Positions 50,875 through 61,461 are shown, counted from the first letter of the stretch. The stretch: 64,000 bases of DNA from Faucicola sp048551375 (GCF_048551375.1 NZ_JBLYZJ010000009.1:1-64000), one strand, 5' to 3'. Numbers and translations are program-made. The notes: generated by a model not told the origin, from the sequence alone.

Positions 50875-51601
50875 TCGCTCCTGCCTTTTCGGCTGGTTTC
50901 TGCCCTTTTTTTAGGTCATCTTCAGTCAACTCTTTTGAACGATAGGTTTTAACATTTAAGATAAGCTTTGTTTCAGGTAGTTTATCTAAGCCCGTTTGAG
51001 GGTTATTGACTTCAAAATCATGTAACGTAATAATACGAGGTAGCTTTGCTAAACCACTCAAAAATGCCCCAAATTGATGGTAGTCACCATCTGCTTCAAT
51101 GCGAATCGGTTGTTCGATAAAGAATTCTTGGGAAACTTCAGGCTCAACTTTGATATCTTTAAATGTAATACTACTACCTACACCCACCATATTAATACCA
51201 TCGACCAAATCTGAAATACGGGTTTCTTTAGGTAGTTGATTTAACAACTCCTTAAAGTCAGATTGCATTTTTAGCACTTGTTGTTGGTATTCTTTAAGGT
51301 GTCGAGCTTTGGATTCTTTGGTACGGTATTGGTCAAGTAAGGTTTGCTCTTCTGCTTCTGCAGAGGCAATTTCATCTCGTTTTGAGCTAATTGGTAAAAA
51401 CCATGTCAACAAAGCAATCAAACCAATCATAAATAACAGCACGGTGATTTTGACAGGAATGGGCCAGCTACCATAATTATTTTGGTCAAGGGATTTAAAA
51501 CTATCAGCAAATTCTTGAAAGTTAAACTGTTTTTTTGGTTTGACAGTTTTTTCTTTTTTGGCAAATAAGCTTTTTTTATTGGATTTTGTCAGTTTAACCA
51601 T
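50858..51601 (-). CDS. pilO: Type IV pilus assembly protein PilO
   Basis: PilO dimerises with PilN in the inner-membrane alignment complex. The 247-aa product has a basic N-terminus, one membrane helix (about residues 48-68), coiled coil and ferredoxin-like fold. The 5' start is 3 bp after pilN. The basic N-terminal tail and Ala/Lys-rich C-terminus are longer than usual. Confidence 0.92.
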   Translation of the reverse strand: MVKLTKSNKKSLFAKKEKTVKPKKQFNFQEFADSFKSLDQNNYGSWPIPVKITVLLFMIGLIALLTWFLPISSKRDEIASAEAEEQTLLDQYRTKESKARHLKEYQQQVLKMQSDFKELLNQLPKETRISDLVDGINMVGVGSSITFKDIKVEPEVSQEFFIEQPIRIEADGDYHQFGAFLSGLAKLPRIITLHDFEVNNPQTGLDKLPETKLILNVKTYRSKELTEDDLKKGQKPAEKAGANDAKK

Positions 51602-51604
51602 GAG

Positions 51605-52291
51605 TTACTCCTTAGTCGCACTAGCAGTGGCTGAAGCAGGTGCGGTCTGGCTGGCAACCTTGGTTTTGGCGGTCTTACTCGCAACCTCAGCAGGTTTAAT
51701 CATGGTAGTTACCTCAAAAGTAACATAATTATTTTCAGGGTAAGTCGCTGTTACATCCTCAGGTTTATTATTCGTAGCGGTAGTAGTAGTATTAGGAGTA
51801 GGCATTGCTGTTTGTTGGATGCTCACAACCGCTGAGTTTTCTAACCATACTGAACCATCTAAACTTCGCATAAAAGTCGCAATCACGTTGGGATTATCCG
51901 CTTTACCAGTAAAGGTAATTTTTTCACCTTCACGTTTCATATTGGTAAGGTACATTTGAGCAGGAATCACTCTAGCAATATCATCCCAAACACGCACAGG
52001 AATTGGTCTACGCCCCTGCAAGTCTTGAATTACTTTCATGCGAGCAATAATGTCATCACGTTGCTGTTCGAGTGATTCAATTTCGGTAAGGGCTTTATCG
52101 AGTTGGGTATTTTCTTCTTTGATACGCTCATTGGCAAGGCGTTGGCTTTCAAGGGTGTTGTTATAATAACTCCACGCAGCAAACGCACCTAATAAAGATA
52201 GTAAAAGCACCGCCACAACCAGTGTTATAAACTCACGGTTTTTACGTTCACGGACTTCTTTCCGCCAAGGCAATAAGTTAATTCTTGCCAT
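51605..52291 (-). CDS. pilN: Type IV pilus assembly protein PilN
   Basis: PilN binds cytoplasmic PilM through its N-terminal INLLPWR motif (ARINLLPWRKEVRERKNREF) and spans the membrane near residues 24-45. 228 aa with a threonine/alanine-rich C-terminal region that is longer than in most relatives. Its start overlaps the pilM stop by one base. Confidence 0.94.
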   Translation of the reverse strand: MARINLLPWRKEVRERKNREFITLVVAVLLLSLLGAFAAWSYYNNTLESQRLANERIKEENTQLDKALTEIESLEQQRDDIIARMKVIQDLQGRRPIPVRVWDDIARVIPAQMYLTNMKREGEKITFTGKADNPNVIATFMRSLDGSVWLENSAVVSIQQTAMPTPNTTTTATNNKPEDVTATYPENNYVTFEVTTMIKPAEVASKTAKTKVASQTAPASATASATKE

Positions 52292-53346
52292 TAGTCAAAA
52301 CTCCTCAATGCTAGACCACAGGCTGCCATCAGGCTGGGTGCATCCATGATGAGTGCATCGGTCTTGATATTGTTATTAATTGTCATATTGGAGAAAGGAT
52401 TAGCGATACTGGTACGACTACCCAGTTTTTGTTCAACCATACTGGCTAAACCGGGGATACTCGCACTACCACCAGACAATAAAATATAATCTACTTGATG
52501 GCTTTGACTGGATGAAAAATAAAATTGTAACGAGCGTGTAATTTGTTGGACAATCGAATCCAAAAATGGCATAAGGACATCAGATTGATAGTCATCTGGC
52601 AAGGTCATATTACGCTTGTTAAGCATGGCTTCTTCGTAAGTTAGACCGTAGCGATTTTGAATATTTTCGGTCAGCTGTGAGCCACCAAATAATTGCTCAC
52701 GGCTGTATACAAACTCACCGTCTTTGGCAATATATAGCGTGGTTTGGCTATGCCCAATATCAATCAGTGCGACATTTTGCGGTTGACCTGGTAGGCTATC
52801 AACGATCAATTGAAAAGCTCGCTCAATGGCATACGATTCAACATCAATGACTTTTGCTTCAAGCCCGCCCATTGCCAAGACATCAACACGTTGATCAACG
52901 TTTTCTGAACGAGAAGCCACAAGTAGCACACGAGATTGCCCCTCGCTACTGGGTGAGTTCCCCAATACCTCAAAATCCAAGTTCACTTCATCCAATGGAT
53001 AAGGGATATATTGGTCAGCATCTAAGCGAATTCTGGCTTCTCGCTCAGTATCAGACATATTGGTATCCATCTCAATCACTTTACTAATAACTGACGCACC
53101 TGAAACAGCGGTGGCGGCAGTTTTTGTCGAAAAGCTTTGAGATCGACTAAGCTTGGAGATAGCATCACTGACGGCTTCAATGTCGACAATGTTTTTGTCG
53201 GCGACCAATCCACGAGCCAATGGTTCAATACCATAGCTTTTTAGGTGAAATAGCCCTTGTTGCCTTGTGATTTCTACCATCTTAACGGCGGTAGAGGTAA
53301 TATCGACACCAAGTAGTTGCTTGTTGTTTTTTGTAAATAACCTCAC
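52291..53346 (-). CDS. pilM: Type IV pilus assembly protein PilM
   Basis: PilM is an actin-like ATPase-fold protein at the cytoplasmic face of the pilus complex. The 351-aa product starts with GTG (MRLFTKNNKQLLGVDITSTA) behind AAGGA and shows VALIDIGHSQTTLYIAKDGE and LLSGGSASIPGLASMVEQKL nucleotide-binding motifs. First gene of the pilMNOPQ operon, divergent from mrcA, as in Acinetobacter and Pseudomonas. Confidence 0.95.
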   Translation of the reverse strand: MRLFTKNNKQLLGVDITSTAVKMVEITRQQGLFHLKSYGIEPLARGLVADKNIVDIEAVSDAISKLSRSQSFSTKTAATAVSGASVISKVIEMDTNMSDTEREARIRLDADQYIPYPLDEVNLDFEVLGNSPSSEGQSRVLLVASRSENVDQRVDVLAMGGLEAKVIDVESYAIERAFQLIVDSLPGQPQNVALIDIGHSQTTLYIAKDGEFVYSREQLFGGSQLTENIQNRYGLTYEEAMLNKRNMTLPDDYQSDVLMPFLDSIVQQITRSLQFYFSSSQSHQVDYILLSGGSASIPGLASMVEQKLGSRTSIANPFSNMTINNNIKTDALIMDAPSLMAACGLALRSFD

Positions 53347-53386
53347 AAGAATGTTCCTTATTATTCTAATGTCGGTAACGGAAATT

Positions 53387-53416
53387 ATTTTAATGATACG
53401 ATACTTGAGAAAGCAA
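53387..53416 (-). promoter_or_regulatory. Predicted pilM promoter
   Basis: Minus strand TTGCTT (53411-53416), 18-bp spacer, TAAAAT (53387-53392), about 40 bp before the pilM start. Confidence 0.45.
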
Positions 53417-53485
53417 ACTTATTCAACCTTTTTTGTCCACCTAATCGGTGCGTTTCTAAAAAAAGCGATAAAGGGTAAGAATTTT

Positions 53486-53515
53486 TTACAGTAAAATATG
53501 AATTTTCGCTATAAT
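53486..53515 (+). promoter_or_regulatory. Predicted mrcA promoter
   Basis: TTACAG (53486-53491), 18-bp spacer, TATAAT (53510-53515), 31 bp before the mrcA ATG. Divergent from the pilM promoter. Confidence 0.5.
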
Positions 53516-53546
53516 GTGACTTTATTTTTCTTGAGCTGATGATTTT

Positions 53547-56306
53547 ATGTCCACCTCAACCCCTGTCTCTTCTTTTACTTGGTTACGCCTATTATTAAAT
53601 CTTTGTATGGCATTGATTGCACTATTCTTTGTCTTATTATTGGCGTTTCCCATTGGTTTTTATGGCATGGCAATGTATATTGGTCCAAGCCTACCCAGTT
53701 TGGACGAATTAAAACAAGCCAAACTGGCAATGCCGCTACAGATTTATACCCAAGATAATAAACTCATCGGTCAATATGGCAATACCATGTCACTGCCTGT
53801 CGCCTATGAACAAATACCAAAAAATATGGTGAATGCGTTTTTGGCAGCAGAAGATTCCTCTTTTTTTCAGCACAGTGGCATTAGTGTCAAAGGTATTGGG
53901 CGTGCCTTGACCGAAGCGGTGAGCGATGATGAAGGGCAAACAGGTGGTTCGACCATTACTCAGCAAGTTGCCAAAAATTATTTTTTATCATCTGAACGCA
54001 CCCTCAATCGTAAATTAACTGAGTTATTTTTGGCTCGAAAAATCGAAGAAAAACTCAGTAAAAACGATATTTTCACCTTATATGTCAATAAAATTTATTT
54101 GGGTGAAGGGGCGTATGGCATCAGAGCAGCCGCTAAACAATATTATAGCAAATCCTTAGATAAGTTGACAATTGCTGAAATGGCAATGATTGCAGGGTTA
54201 CCCAAAGCCCCTTCCAAATACAACCCTGTGGCAAATCCTGAACGTGCCTTAGAACGCCGTAATTGGATTATCGGACAAATGCTAAAAAATGGGGCAATTA
54301 CCCAAGCCCAGCATGATGAGGCAGTGGTTGCACCGATTGGTTTACATTTATACCAAGCCAAGTTGGATATGAATTTTCCTTATTTGGCAGAAATGACTCG
54401 CTTTGCGATGGTACAGCAATACGGTGAAAGCGTAGTCGATTCTGGTTGGCGGATTCGTTTGACCATTAACAGTGAAACCCAGAAAATTGCCGAAAATGCC
54501 CTAAAACGGGGACTATTTGCTTACGACCGCCGTCATGGATGGCGTGGTGGCATGGGGAATACCAAAGATAAAGAAAAACCTGTTAAACTTGCCAATTTCC
54601 CTGTTCTCAATGGCTTTTATCCTGTTGAAGTCACCAAAGTATATGCAGGTAATGGCTTTGATGCAGTCATGCAAGATGGCACTGCGATTAAAGTGCCTTG
54701 GTCAGCGATGCGTTGGGCAACGCTTCGCTATCGCAATCCCAACTCAGCTTATATCTCTAACAATATCGTTAACCCCCATGATATTGTGTATGTCAGCAGT
54801 AATGAGGATAAGACCAGTTGGAATCTAGTACAGATTCCTGCAGTTGAAGGCTCATTGGTATCTGTGAATCCAGATACGGGGGCATTATTGACAGCGGTTG
54901 GTGGCTTTGACTTTTATAAAAGTAAGTTTAACCGTGCATTACAAGGCTATCGCCAGCCGGGTTCTACGATTAAACCCTTGGTGTATACCACCGCCCTTGA
55001 AAAAGGCTTTAGCCCAGACACCTTAGTTTCTGACGGTCCGCTAAAAGTCGGTTCTTGGGAACCGAAAAACTCAGGAGGTGGTAACCTCGGTATGATACCG
55101 CTACGCAAAGGATTGTACTTATCACGCAACTTGGTATCTATTCGTGTCCTACGTTCAGCAGGTATCTCAGATACACGAGAAATGCTCAATCAATTTGGGC
55201 TAGAAAAAGACCGTATGCCCACCACCCTATCCTTGGCACTCGGTTCAGGTGAAGCCACACCGATTCAGATGGCAACCGCTTATGCTACCTTTGCCAATGG
55301 TGGGCATCGTATTCAACCTTACTTCATTGAACAAATTTTTGACTACTCAAATAAACTAATCTACCAAGCCAACCCCCAACAGGCGTGTGCTATCTGCTTT
55401 AATAGTGAACTTAAACGCACCAACGAAGCCAACATTAAAGCCTATCAACACACCCAAAAATTATTGGCGAACCCAGACTTACGACTCAATGATAAACAAG
55501 ATACTGAACAACCTGTCGATTTATTAGATGAAAATCCATTAGATAATAAAGATAAAGAAAAAAACAAAGATAAAACCAAAGATAGTAAGCAAGATAAAGC
55601 CACAGAATTAACCGAAGACCAACAAATCCAAGCCGAGCTTGAAGCCCTAAAAGCCAGTAAACAACAAGCCTTGCAAGCCAAAATTTATGATGCAGGCCCA
55701 GAAACAGATAAGCTTAAACCCACACCTATACAATATGTGACCGCCCAGCAAGCCCCTCGCATCATCGCCTCAAGCTCTGCCTTCCAAATGGCAAATATCT
55801 TACGTGATGTCATCCAACGAGGCACTGCAACCAAAGCCAAAGCCATGGGACGCTCAGATGTCGGCGGTAAAACAGGGACAACCAATGATGCCAAAGACGC
55901 ATGGTTTGCAGGCATTCACCCAACTATGGCAACTGCGGTATGGATTGGCTTTGACCAACCGATTGGTTTGGGTAAAAAAGAATTTGGTGGTGTGGCTGCC
56001 CTACCTGTTTGGATGGACTTTACCTCAAAAATGCTTAAAGGCAAACCTGTGGAATGGGTATCGGTCAATAACCGTGCAAAATCAAAAAAGAAAGAGCAGG
56101 AAACCATTGAATTGACTGACAAAGGCAGTCGCCGAGTGGATAGCAAAGGCAATGAAATCAAAGAAGACGATAAGCCACCACAAGCAGTCGCTCAAAAACG
56201 CCCAGTAGAAGTCGCCTCAACCGTGAATGCTACTTTTGACAATACCGCTCAATTACAAAATAATCGTCCGTTGACTAACCCAGCGAACAACTCAACCAGC
56301 AAATAA
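53547..56306 (+). CDS. mrcA: Penicillin-binding protein 1A
   Basis: A bifunctional peptidoglycan synthase of 919 aa. Seen: an N-terminal membrane helix (about residues 12-38), glycosyltransferase motifs (EDSSFFQHSG near 102, GGSTITQQVAKNYFL, KIEEKLSKNDIFTLYVNKIY), and an outer-membrane-facing ODD region. The transpeptidase has SxxK (QPGSTIKP, about 472), SRN (about 524) and KTG (GGKTGTT, about 773). A charged low-complexity insert of about 50 residues (DKEKNKDKTKDSKQDK) lies between SRN and KTG. The C-terminal tail is Asn/Thr-rich. Confidence 0.96.
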   Translation: MSTSTPVSSFTWLRLLLNLCMALIALFFVLLLAFPIGFYGMAMYIGPSLPSLDELKQAKLAMPLQIYTQDNKLIGQYGNTMSLPVAYEQIPKNMVNAFLAAEDSSFFQHSGISVKGIGRALTEAVSDDEGQTGGSTITQQVAKNYFLSSERTLNRKLTELFLARKIEEKLSKNDIFTLYVNKIYLGEGAYGIRAAAKQYYSKSLDKLTIAEMAMIAGLPKAPSKYNPVANPERALERRNWIIGQMLKNGAITQAQHDEAVVAPIGLHLYQAKLDMNFPYLAEMTRFAMVQQYGESVVDSGWRIRLTINSETQKIAENALKRGLFAYDRRHGWRGGMGNTKDKEKPVKLANFPVLNGFYPVEVTKVYAGNGFDAVMQDGTAIKVPWSAMRWATLRYRNPNSAYISNNIVNPHDIVYVSSNEDKTSWNLVQIPAVEGSLVSVNPDTGALLTAVGGFDFYKSKFNRALQGYRQPGSTIKPLVYTTALEKGFSPDTLVSDGPLKVGSWEPKNSGGGNLGMIPLRKGLYLSRNLVSIRVLRSAGISDTREMLNQFGLEKDRMPTTLSLALGSGEATPIQMATAYATFANGGHRIQPYFIEQIFDYSNKLIYQANPQQACAICFNSELKRTNEANIKAYQHTQKLLANPDLRLNDKQDTEQPVDLLDENPLDNKDKEKNKDKTKDSKQDKATELTEDQQIQAELEALKASKQQALQAKIYDAGPETDKLKPTPIQYVTAQQAPRIIASSSAFQMANILRDVIQRGTATKAKAMGRSDVGGKTGTTNDAKDAWFAGIHPTMATAVWIGFDQPIGLGKKEFGGVAALPVWMDFTSKMLKGKPVEWVSVNNRAKSKKKEQETIELTDKGSRRVDSKGNEIKEDDKPPQAVAQKRPVEVASTVNATFDNTAQLQNNRPLTNPANNSTSK

Positions 56307-56313
56307 GGTATAT

Positions 56314-56434
56314 GGGACTTACAAAAAATATCATTTGTAAGTTGATTTGAAGTATAAGACCCAACTTACATGATTGATAATGTTGGGTTTCGCACACTCA
56401 ATCCAACCTACACATTATGAAAATGCGTAAGTCC
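56314..56434. repeat. Dispersed 121-bp inverted repeat, copy 2
   Basis: Same layout as 35680-35801: GGGACTTACAAA at the left end, GTAAGTCC at the right, and AATGTTGGGTTTCGCACACT within. The left inner arm has diverged. It lies just 3' of mrcA, before the convergent DUF6586-like gene. Confidence 0.75.
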
Positions 56435-56443
56435 TAGCTATCA

Positions 56444-56977
56444 TTAAAACTCCACCATACCTGCACGTAACGCCTCAATCACCGCCAATAAATCCTGTCG
56501 CCATTGACGAAGCAAGTCAGTGGAGATTGTCGAACCATGCGAACTGGTTGGCATAACCCCTGTTGCCATGACATCCACAACTGGCAAGCGTAAGCTATCA
56601 GCCGTACTATCAGTTAATACGTCATCTTTGGGCGTGGGTTTATATAGCACCTGTTGCCATGCTCGCTCAATTTCCCCCAAAAAATCCGTTTGTAATAACT
56701 TGGTCAAACGCAACACCTCTGGCGATATTTGGGTACGAGCCTCTAAAGCATGAGCAATGCTGTCTAAGCTTGGTTGGGTTTGATTGAGTTGATAATAGCG
56801 AGCAATTTCTTGTAACAGTGCCAAATAACCGCCATGCAAGTGCATCACAGCTGATTCAATATGGGCTTGCACCAGTTGTGGGTCTTGGGTTTGTTCAGCC
56901 AATTGGCAATACACTCGCACAAAATACAATTTTTGGTTGGTGCGGTCAGCGTGATAACGTGCAACTCGATTTGCCAT
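56444..56977 (-). CDS. DUF6586-like hypothetical protein
   Basis: A 177-aa helical protein starting MANRVARYHADRTNQKLYFV. The TNQKLYFVRVYCQLAE segment and HIESAVMHLHGGYLALLQEI resemble a pseudomonad/Acinetobacter family of unknown function (DUF6586). No membrane segment. Located 3' of rpoC and convergent with mrcA. Confidence 0.7.
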   Translation of the reverse strand: MANRVARYHADRTNQKLYFVRVYCQLAEQTQDPQLVQAHIESAVMHLHGGYLALLQEIARYYQLNQTQPSLDSIAHALEARTQISPEVLRLTKLLQTDFLGEIERAWQQVLYKPTPKDDVLTDSTADSLRLPVVDVMATGVMPTSSHGSTISTDLLRQWRQDLLAVIEALRAGMVEF

Positions 56978-57005
56978 AATATAATTCCTTAAAAATAACA
57001 GCCAT

Positions 57006-57032
57006 AAAAAAGGCCGATACTTTGACCGACCT
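57006..57032 (-). terminator. Terminator after rpoC
   Basis: Minus-strand AGGTCGG pairs with TCGGCCT (7 bp including two wobble pairs) and runs into T5, 17 bp after the rpoC stop. Confidence 0.75.
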
Positions 57033-57049
57033 CTTTTATTAATTCACGA

Positions 57050-60000
57050 TTATTTTGCCTCTTGATTAAACTCTTCGGCAAATTGGTCTTCAAAACTCAT
57101 CGGTGCAACTTCTGAGCTTTCGGTAAATAGACTATCCAAGGCATCAAGGCTGTCTTCAGCGACAGGGGCAACCGTGGTAGCCGTTTCTTGACGTTGAGTA
57201 TGATATGCCAAACCTGTACCTGATGGGACAAGACGACCCACGACCACGTTTTCTTTCAGACCACGTAAGTCATCAATCTTACCTGTGACGGCAGCAGCAG
57301 TCAATACACGAGTGGTTTCTTGGAACGAAGCCGCTGAAATAAAGCTTTCAGTTGCCAATGAAGCTTTGGTAATACCGAGCAATAAACGTTCAAACTTCAC
57401 AGGGAATTTGTTTTCGCTGTCCAATTTTTTGTTAAGTGCTACGATATCCGCATATTCCGCTTGGTCGCCTTTGAAGTAGCTAGAGTCGCCACCCTCAGTG
57501 ATTTCGACTTTACGAAGCATTTGACGAATAATAACTTCAATGTGTTTGTCGTTGATTTTTACCCCTTGTAGGCGATAAACATCTTGCACTTCGTTGACGA
57601 TATAATTCGCCAATTCGGTTTCACCTTTTAGGCGTAAGATATCATGCGGGTTGGCTGGGCCGTCAGCAATGACTTCGCCACGTTCCACACGCTCACCCTC
57701 AAACACGTTGATTTGTCGCCATTTTGGAATCAACTCTTCATGGATATCACCATCATCATTGGTGATGATAAAGCGGTTTTTACCTTTGGTTTCTTTACCA
57801 AAACTGACTGTACCACTCATCTCTGCCATGATGGCATGGTCTTTTGGACGGCGAGCTTCAAACAAGTCAGCCACACGAGGTAGACCCCCTGTAATATCTT
57901 TAGTACCTGACGATTCTTGTGGCACACGACCCAAAATCGAACCTGTGGTCACTTCATCGCCCTCACGCACACGCAAGATGGTTTGTTGTGGTAAGAAATA
58001 CACCACTTCTTTACCTTCAGCGGTATCTAAGATAATCGCTGGGCGGAGGTCTTTACCACTGGTTGGGCGGTCTTTGGTTGCCAAAATTTCGTAAGAACTC
58101 ATCCCTGTGGCTTCGTCAATTTTCATGGTTGCCGTGATGCCATCAGTGATGTCATTGAAACGGGCTTTACCAGACACCTCAGTGATAATTGGGTGGGTAT
58201 GCGGATCCCATTTGGCAATGACTTGACCTGCGGTCACTTCTGCACCATCAGTCACCATAACTGATGAGCCGTAAGGTACTTTATAATGCTCACGCTCACG
58301 TCCTAGCTCATCGGTCACACCAATTTCAGCAGAACGAGAAACAACGACCAAGTGACCATCGGCATGGCTTACTGATTTCAAGTTTTGGAAGCGAACAGTA
58401 CCGCCTTTATTGACCTGAATGCTGTTTTCCACGGCTGCCGCATTTGCCGCACCACCCACGTGGAAGGTACGCATGGTCAGCTGTGTCCCCGGTTCACCGA
58501 TTGATTGAGCCGCCATCACACCCACTGACTCACCGATATTCACACGATGACCACGAGCAAGGTCACGACCGTAACACTTAGCACACACACCATAAGGCAC
58601 ATCACAGGTAATGACAGAGCGTACCCACACTTCATCAACACCGTGTTCATCTAGCTCTTTAACCCAATGTTCATCAAGTAATGTACCGACTGGAATCGCT
58701 ACTTCGCCTGTTTTGTTTGAAATGACATCTTTGGCAGTCACACGACCCAATACACGGTCAGCCAACTGCTCGATGATTTCGCCACCCTCAATGTGTGGTT
58801 TCATCAAAATGCCTTTGTCTGTACCACAATCTTGTTGGGTAATGACCAAATCTTGAGCCACATCAACCAAACGGCGAGTCAAATAACCCGAGTTTGCGGT
58901 TTTTAATGCAGTATCCGCCAAACCTTTACGAGCCCCGTGGGTCGAGATAAAGTATTGTAAGACGCTCAAACCTTCACGGAAGTTGGCTTTAATTGGGGTT
59001 TCGATAATCGAGCCGTCTGGTTTTGCCATCAAGCCACGCATACCTGCCAACTGACGAATCTGAGCGGCACTACCCCTCGCCCCTGAGTCTGACATGATAT
59101 AAATCGAGTTAAAGGATTTTTCTTTTTCCTCTTCGCCTTTGCTATTGATAACGGTATCTTGGGATAGGTTATCCATCATGGCTTTAGCGATTTGTTCGTT
59201 GGTACGTGACCAAATATCAATCACTTTATTATAGCGTTCACCTGCGGTCACAAAACCTTGTTCAAACTGGCTTTCAATCTCACGTACTTCGGCATCGGCT
59301 GATTCGATGATTTTGTTTTTGGTTGGTGGAATAACCATGTCTTCCATACCAATTGACACACCTGATAAGGTCGCTTGAGCAAAACCTAGGTACATTAATT
59401 GGTCAGCGAACATAACGCTATGCTTCACGCCCATTGTACGGTAACACGCATTAATCAACTTAGCGATGTTCTTTTTGGTCATCTCTTTGTTGACTTCATC
59501 AAAACTCATACCTTTTGGCGTGATGTTCCAAATCAAACAACGACCTGCGACTGTTTCGACTTTACGTTTTTGTTTGCTAGCATTGCCTGCTTCATCATAA
59601 GTCGTTTCGGTCACACGCACGGTAATTTTGGCATTGACGCTCAAATCACGTGTACCCAACGCACGATAAACTTCTTCAACATTGGCAAAGGTCATACCTT
59701 CACCTTTGGCATTGACTTTACCACGGCTGATATAGTATAGACCCAAGACAACGTCTTGTGATGGGGTAATGATTGGCTCACCGTTGGCAGGTGACAAGAT
59801 GTTGTTGGTAGACATCATCAAGGCACGGGCTTCAAGCTGGGCTTCAAGGGTCAATGGCACGTGTACCGCCATTTGGTCACCGTCAAAGTCGGCGTTGAAC
59901 GCACTACACACCAATGGGTGTAACTGAATCGCTTTACCTTCAATCAATACAGGCTCAAACGCTTGTAAACCAAGACGGTGAAGGGTTGGTGCACGGTTAA

Positions 60001-61273
60001 GTAGCACTGGGTGTTCACGAATCACACTGGCAAGCATATCCCAAACGGCTGGCTCTTCACGCTCAACCATTTTCTTGGCAGCTTTGATGGTGGTGGCGAT
60101 ACCATTTTGGAGCAATTTGGCATAAGTAAATGGCTTGAACAACTCCAATGCCATTTTCTTTGGCAAACCACATTGATGCAAGCGTAGGTATGGACCAACG
60201 GTAATGACCGAACGTCCAGAGTAATCCACACGTTTACCCAATAAGTTTTGGCGGAAACGACCTTGTTTACCTTTAATCATGTCTGCCAATGATTTGAGTG
60301 GGCGTTTGTTCGAGCCAGTGATGGCACGTCCACGGCGACCATTATCCAATAACGCATCAACTGACTCTTGCAACATACGTTTTTCGTTACGCACAATGAT
60401 GTCAGGAGCATTTAACTCTAATAAACGTTTTAGACGGTTATTTCGGTTAATCACACGGCGATAGAGGTCATTCAAATCAGACGTGGCAAAACGACCACCT
60501 TCCAGTGGGACTAATGGACGCAAATCAGGTGGCAATACAGGCAAGATGGTCATTACCATCCATTCTGGCTTGTTGTTTGAATCACGGAATGATTCAAGCA
60601 GTTTCAAGCGTTTTGACATTTTTTTGAGTTTGGTTTCTGAACCTGTATTGGGAATTTCTTCACGCAATTGGTCAATTTCCAAATCCACGTCAATATCTTT
60701 TAGCAAGTCTTGAACGGCTTCTGCACCCATTTTGGCAGTGAATTCATCACCAAATTCTTCAAGGGCTTTGAAATAATCTTCATCGTCAAGCAACTGATAT
60801 TTTTCAAGGCTAGTCATTCCTGGGTCAGTGACGACATAGCTTTCAAAATACAACACACGCTCAATATCACGAAGCGTCATATCCAATAATAGACCGATAC
60901 GGCTAGGCAGTGATTTTAAGAACCAAATATGAGCAACAGGACTGGCAAGCTCGATATGTCCCATACGGTCACGGCGAACTTTGGCTGCGGTGACTTCTAC
61001 GCCACATTTTTCACAAATCACACCTTGGAATTTACGGCGTTTGTATTTACCACATAGGCATTCGTAGTCTTTGACTGGCCCGAAGATTTTGGCACAAAAC
61101 AAGCCATCACGCTCAGGTTTAAAGGTACGGTAGTTGATGGTTTCAGGCTTTTTAACTTCACCGTGTGACCATGATTTGATGGTATCTGGCGAGGCTAAAG
61201 AAATTTGAATGCTGTCAAATTCTTGAGTGTTAGAATCGACAGGGCTTTTCATAATATCGAGTAAGTCTTTCAA
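57050..61273 (-). CDS. rpoC: DNA-directed RNA polymerase subunit beta'
   Basis: Beta' carries the catalytic magnesium of RNA polymerase. The 1407-aa product has the N-terminal zinc site (C72, C74, C87, C90 in ECLCGKYKRRKFQGVICEKC) and the active-site NADFDGDQM near residue 460. The second zinc region (CDVPYGVCAKCYGRDLARGH) and trigger-loop blocks are present. Length and order match E. coli (1407 aa). Separated from rpoB by an unusually long 200-bp gap. Confidence 0.98.
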   Translation of the reverse strand: MKDLLDIMKSPVDSNTQEFDSIQISLASPDTIKSWSHGEVKKPETINYRTFKPERDGLFCAKIFGPVKDYECLCGKYKRRKFQGVICEKCGVEVTAAKVRRDRMGHIELASPVAHIWFLKSLPSRIGLLLDMTLRDIERVLYFESYVVTDPGMTSLEKYQLLDDEDYFKALEEFGDEFTAKMGAEAVQDLLKDIDVDLEIDQLREEIPNTGSETKLKKMSKRLKLLESFRDSNNKPEWMVMTILPVLPPDLRPLVPLEGGRFATSDLNDLYRRVINRNNRLKRLLELNAPDIIVRNEKRMLQESVDALLDNGRRGRAITGSNKRPLKSLADMIKGKQGRFRQNLLGKRVDYSGRSVITVGPYLRLHQCGLPKKMALELFKPFTYAKLLQNGIATTIKAAKKMVEREEPAVWDMLASVIREHPVLLNRAPTLHRLGLQAFEPVLIEGKAIQLHPLVCSAFNADFDGDQMAVHVPLTLEAQLEARALMMSTNNILSPANGEPIITPSQDVVLGLYYISRGKVNAKGEGMTFANVEEVYRALGTRDLSVNAKITVRVTETTYDEAGNASKQKRKVETVAGRCLIWNITPKGMSFDEVNKEMTKKNIAKLINACYRTMGVKHSVMFADQLMYLGFAQATLSGVSIGMEDMVIPPTKNKIIESADAEVREIESQFEQGFVTAGERYNKVIDIWSRTNEQIAKAMMDNLSQDTVINSKGEEEKEKSFNSIYIMSDSGARGSAAQIRQLAGMRGLMAKPDGSIIETPIKANFREGLSVLQYFISTHGARKGLADTALKTANSGYLTRRLVDVAQDLVITQQDCGTDKGILMKPHIEGGEIIEQLADRVLGRVTAKDVISNKTGEVAIPVGTLLDEHWVKELDEHGVDEVWVRSVITCDVPYGVCAKCYGRDLARGHRVNIGESVGVMAAQSIGEPGTQLTMRTFHVGGAANAAAVENSIQVNKGGTVRFQNLKSVSHADGHLVVVSRSAEIGVTDELGREREHYKVPYGSSVMVTDGAEVTAGQVIAKWDPHTHPIITEVSGKARFNDITDGITATMKIDEATGMSSYEILATKDRPTSGKDLRPAIILDTAEGKEVVYFLPQQTILRVREGDEVTTGSILGRVPQESSGTKDITGGLPRVADLFEARRPKDHAIMAEMSGTVSFGKETKGKNRFIITNDDGDIHEELIPKWRQINVFEGERVERGEVIADGPANPHDILRLKGETELANYIVNEVQDVYRLQGVKINDKHIEVIIRQMLRKVEITEGGDSSYFKGDQAEYADIVALNKKLDSENKFPVKFERLLLGITKASLATESFISAASFQETTRVLTAAAVTGKIDDLRGLKENVVVGRLVPSGTGLAYHTQRQETATTVAPVAEDSLDALDSLFTESSEVAPMSFEDQFAEEFNQEAK

Positions 61274-61413
61274 ACTGCTTCTCCATCGGATTCGCTGGCA
61301 AGGTCATCGTTGACACCCTAAAAGGCTACGCCCTATAGACGCATGACAACCGAGCAGACTTTAGTTGATTTTGGTATTTTTTAAAGCGATTATAAAGGTA
61401 TTGCTAAATACAG

Positions 61414-61461
61414 CGAATACAAGGTGATAGTTTAAATCAACTACCCCTTGTATGTCAGTTA
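61414..61461 (-). repeat. Imperfect hairpin in the rpoB-rpoC gap
   Basis: Immediately after the rpoB stop the minus strand carries ACAAGGGGTAG and CTATCACCTTGT, which can pair imperfectly around an A+T-rich loop. No T-run follows. The remainder of the gap (61274-61413) holds nothing I recognise. Confidence 0.45.
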
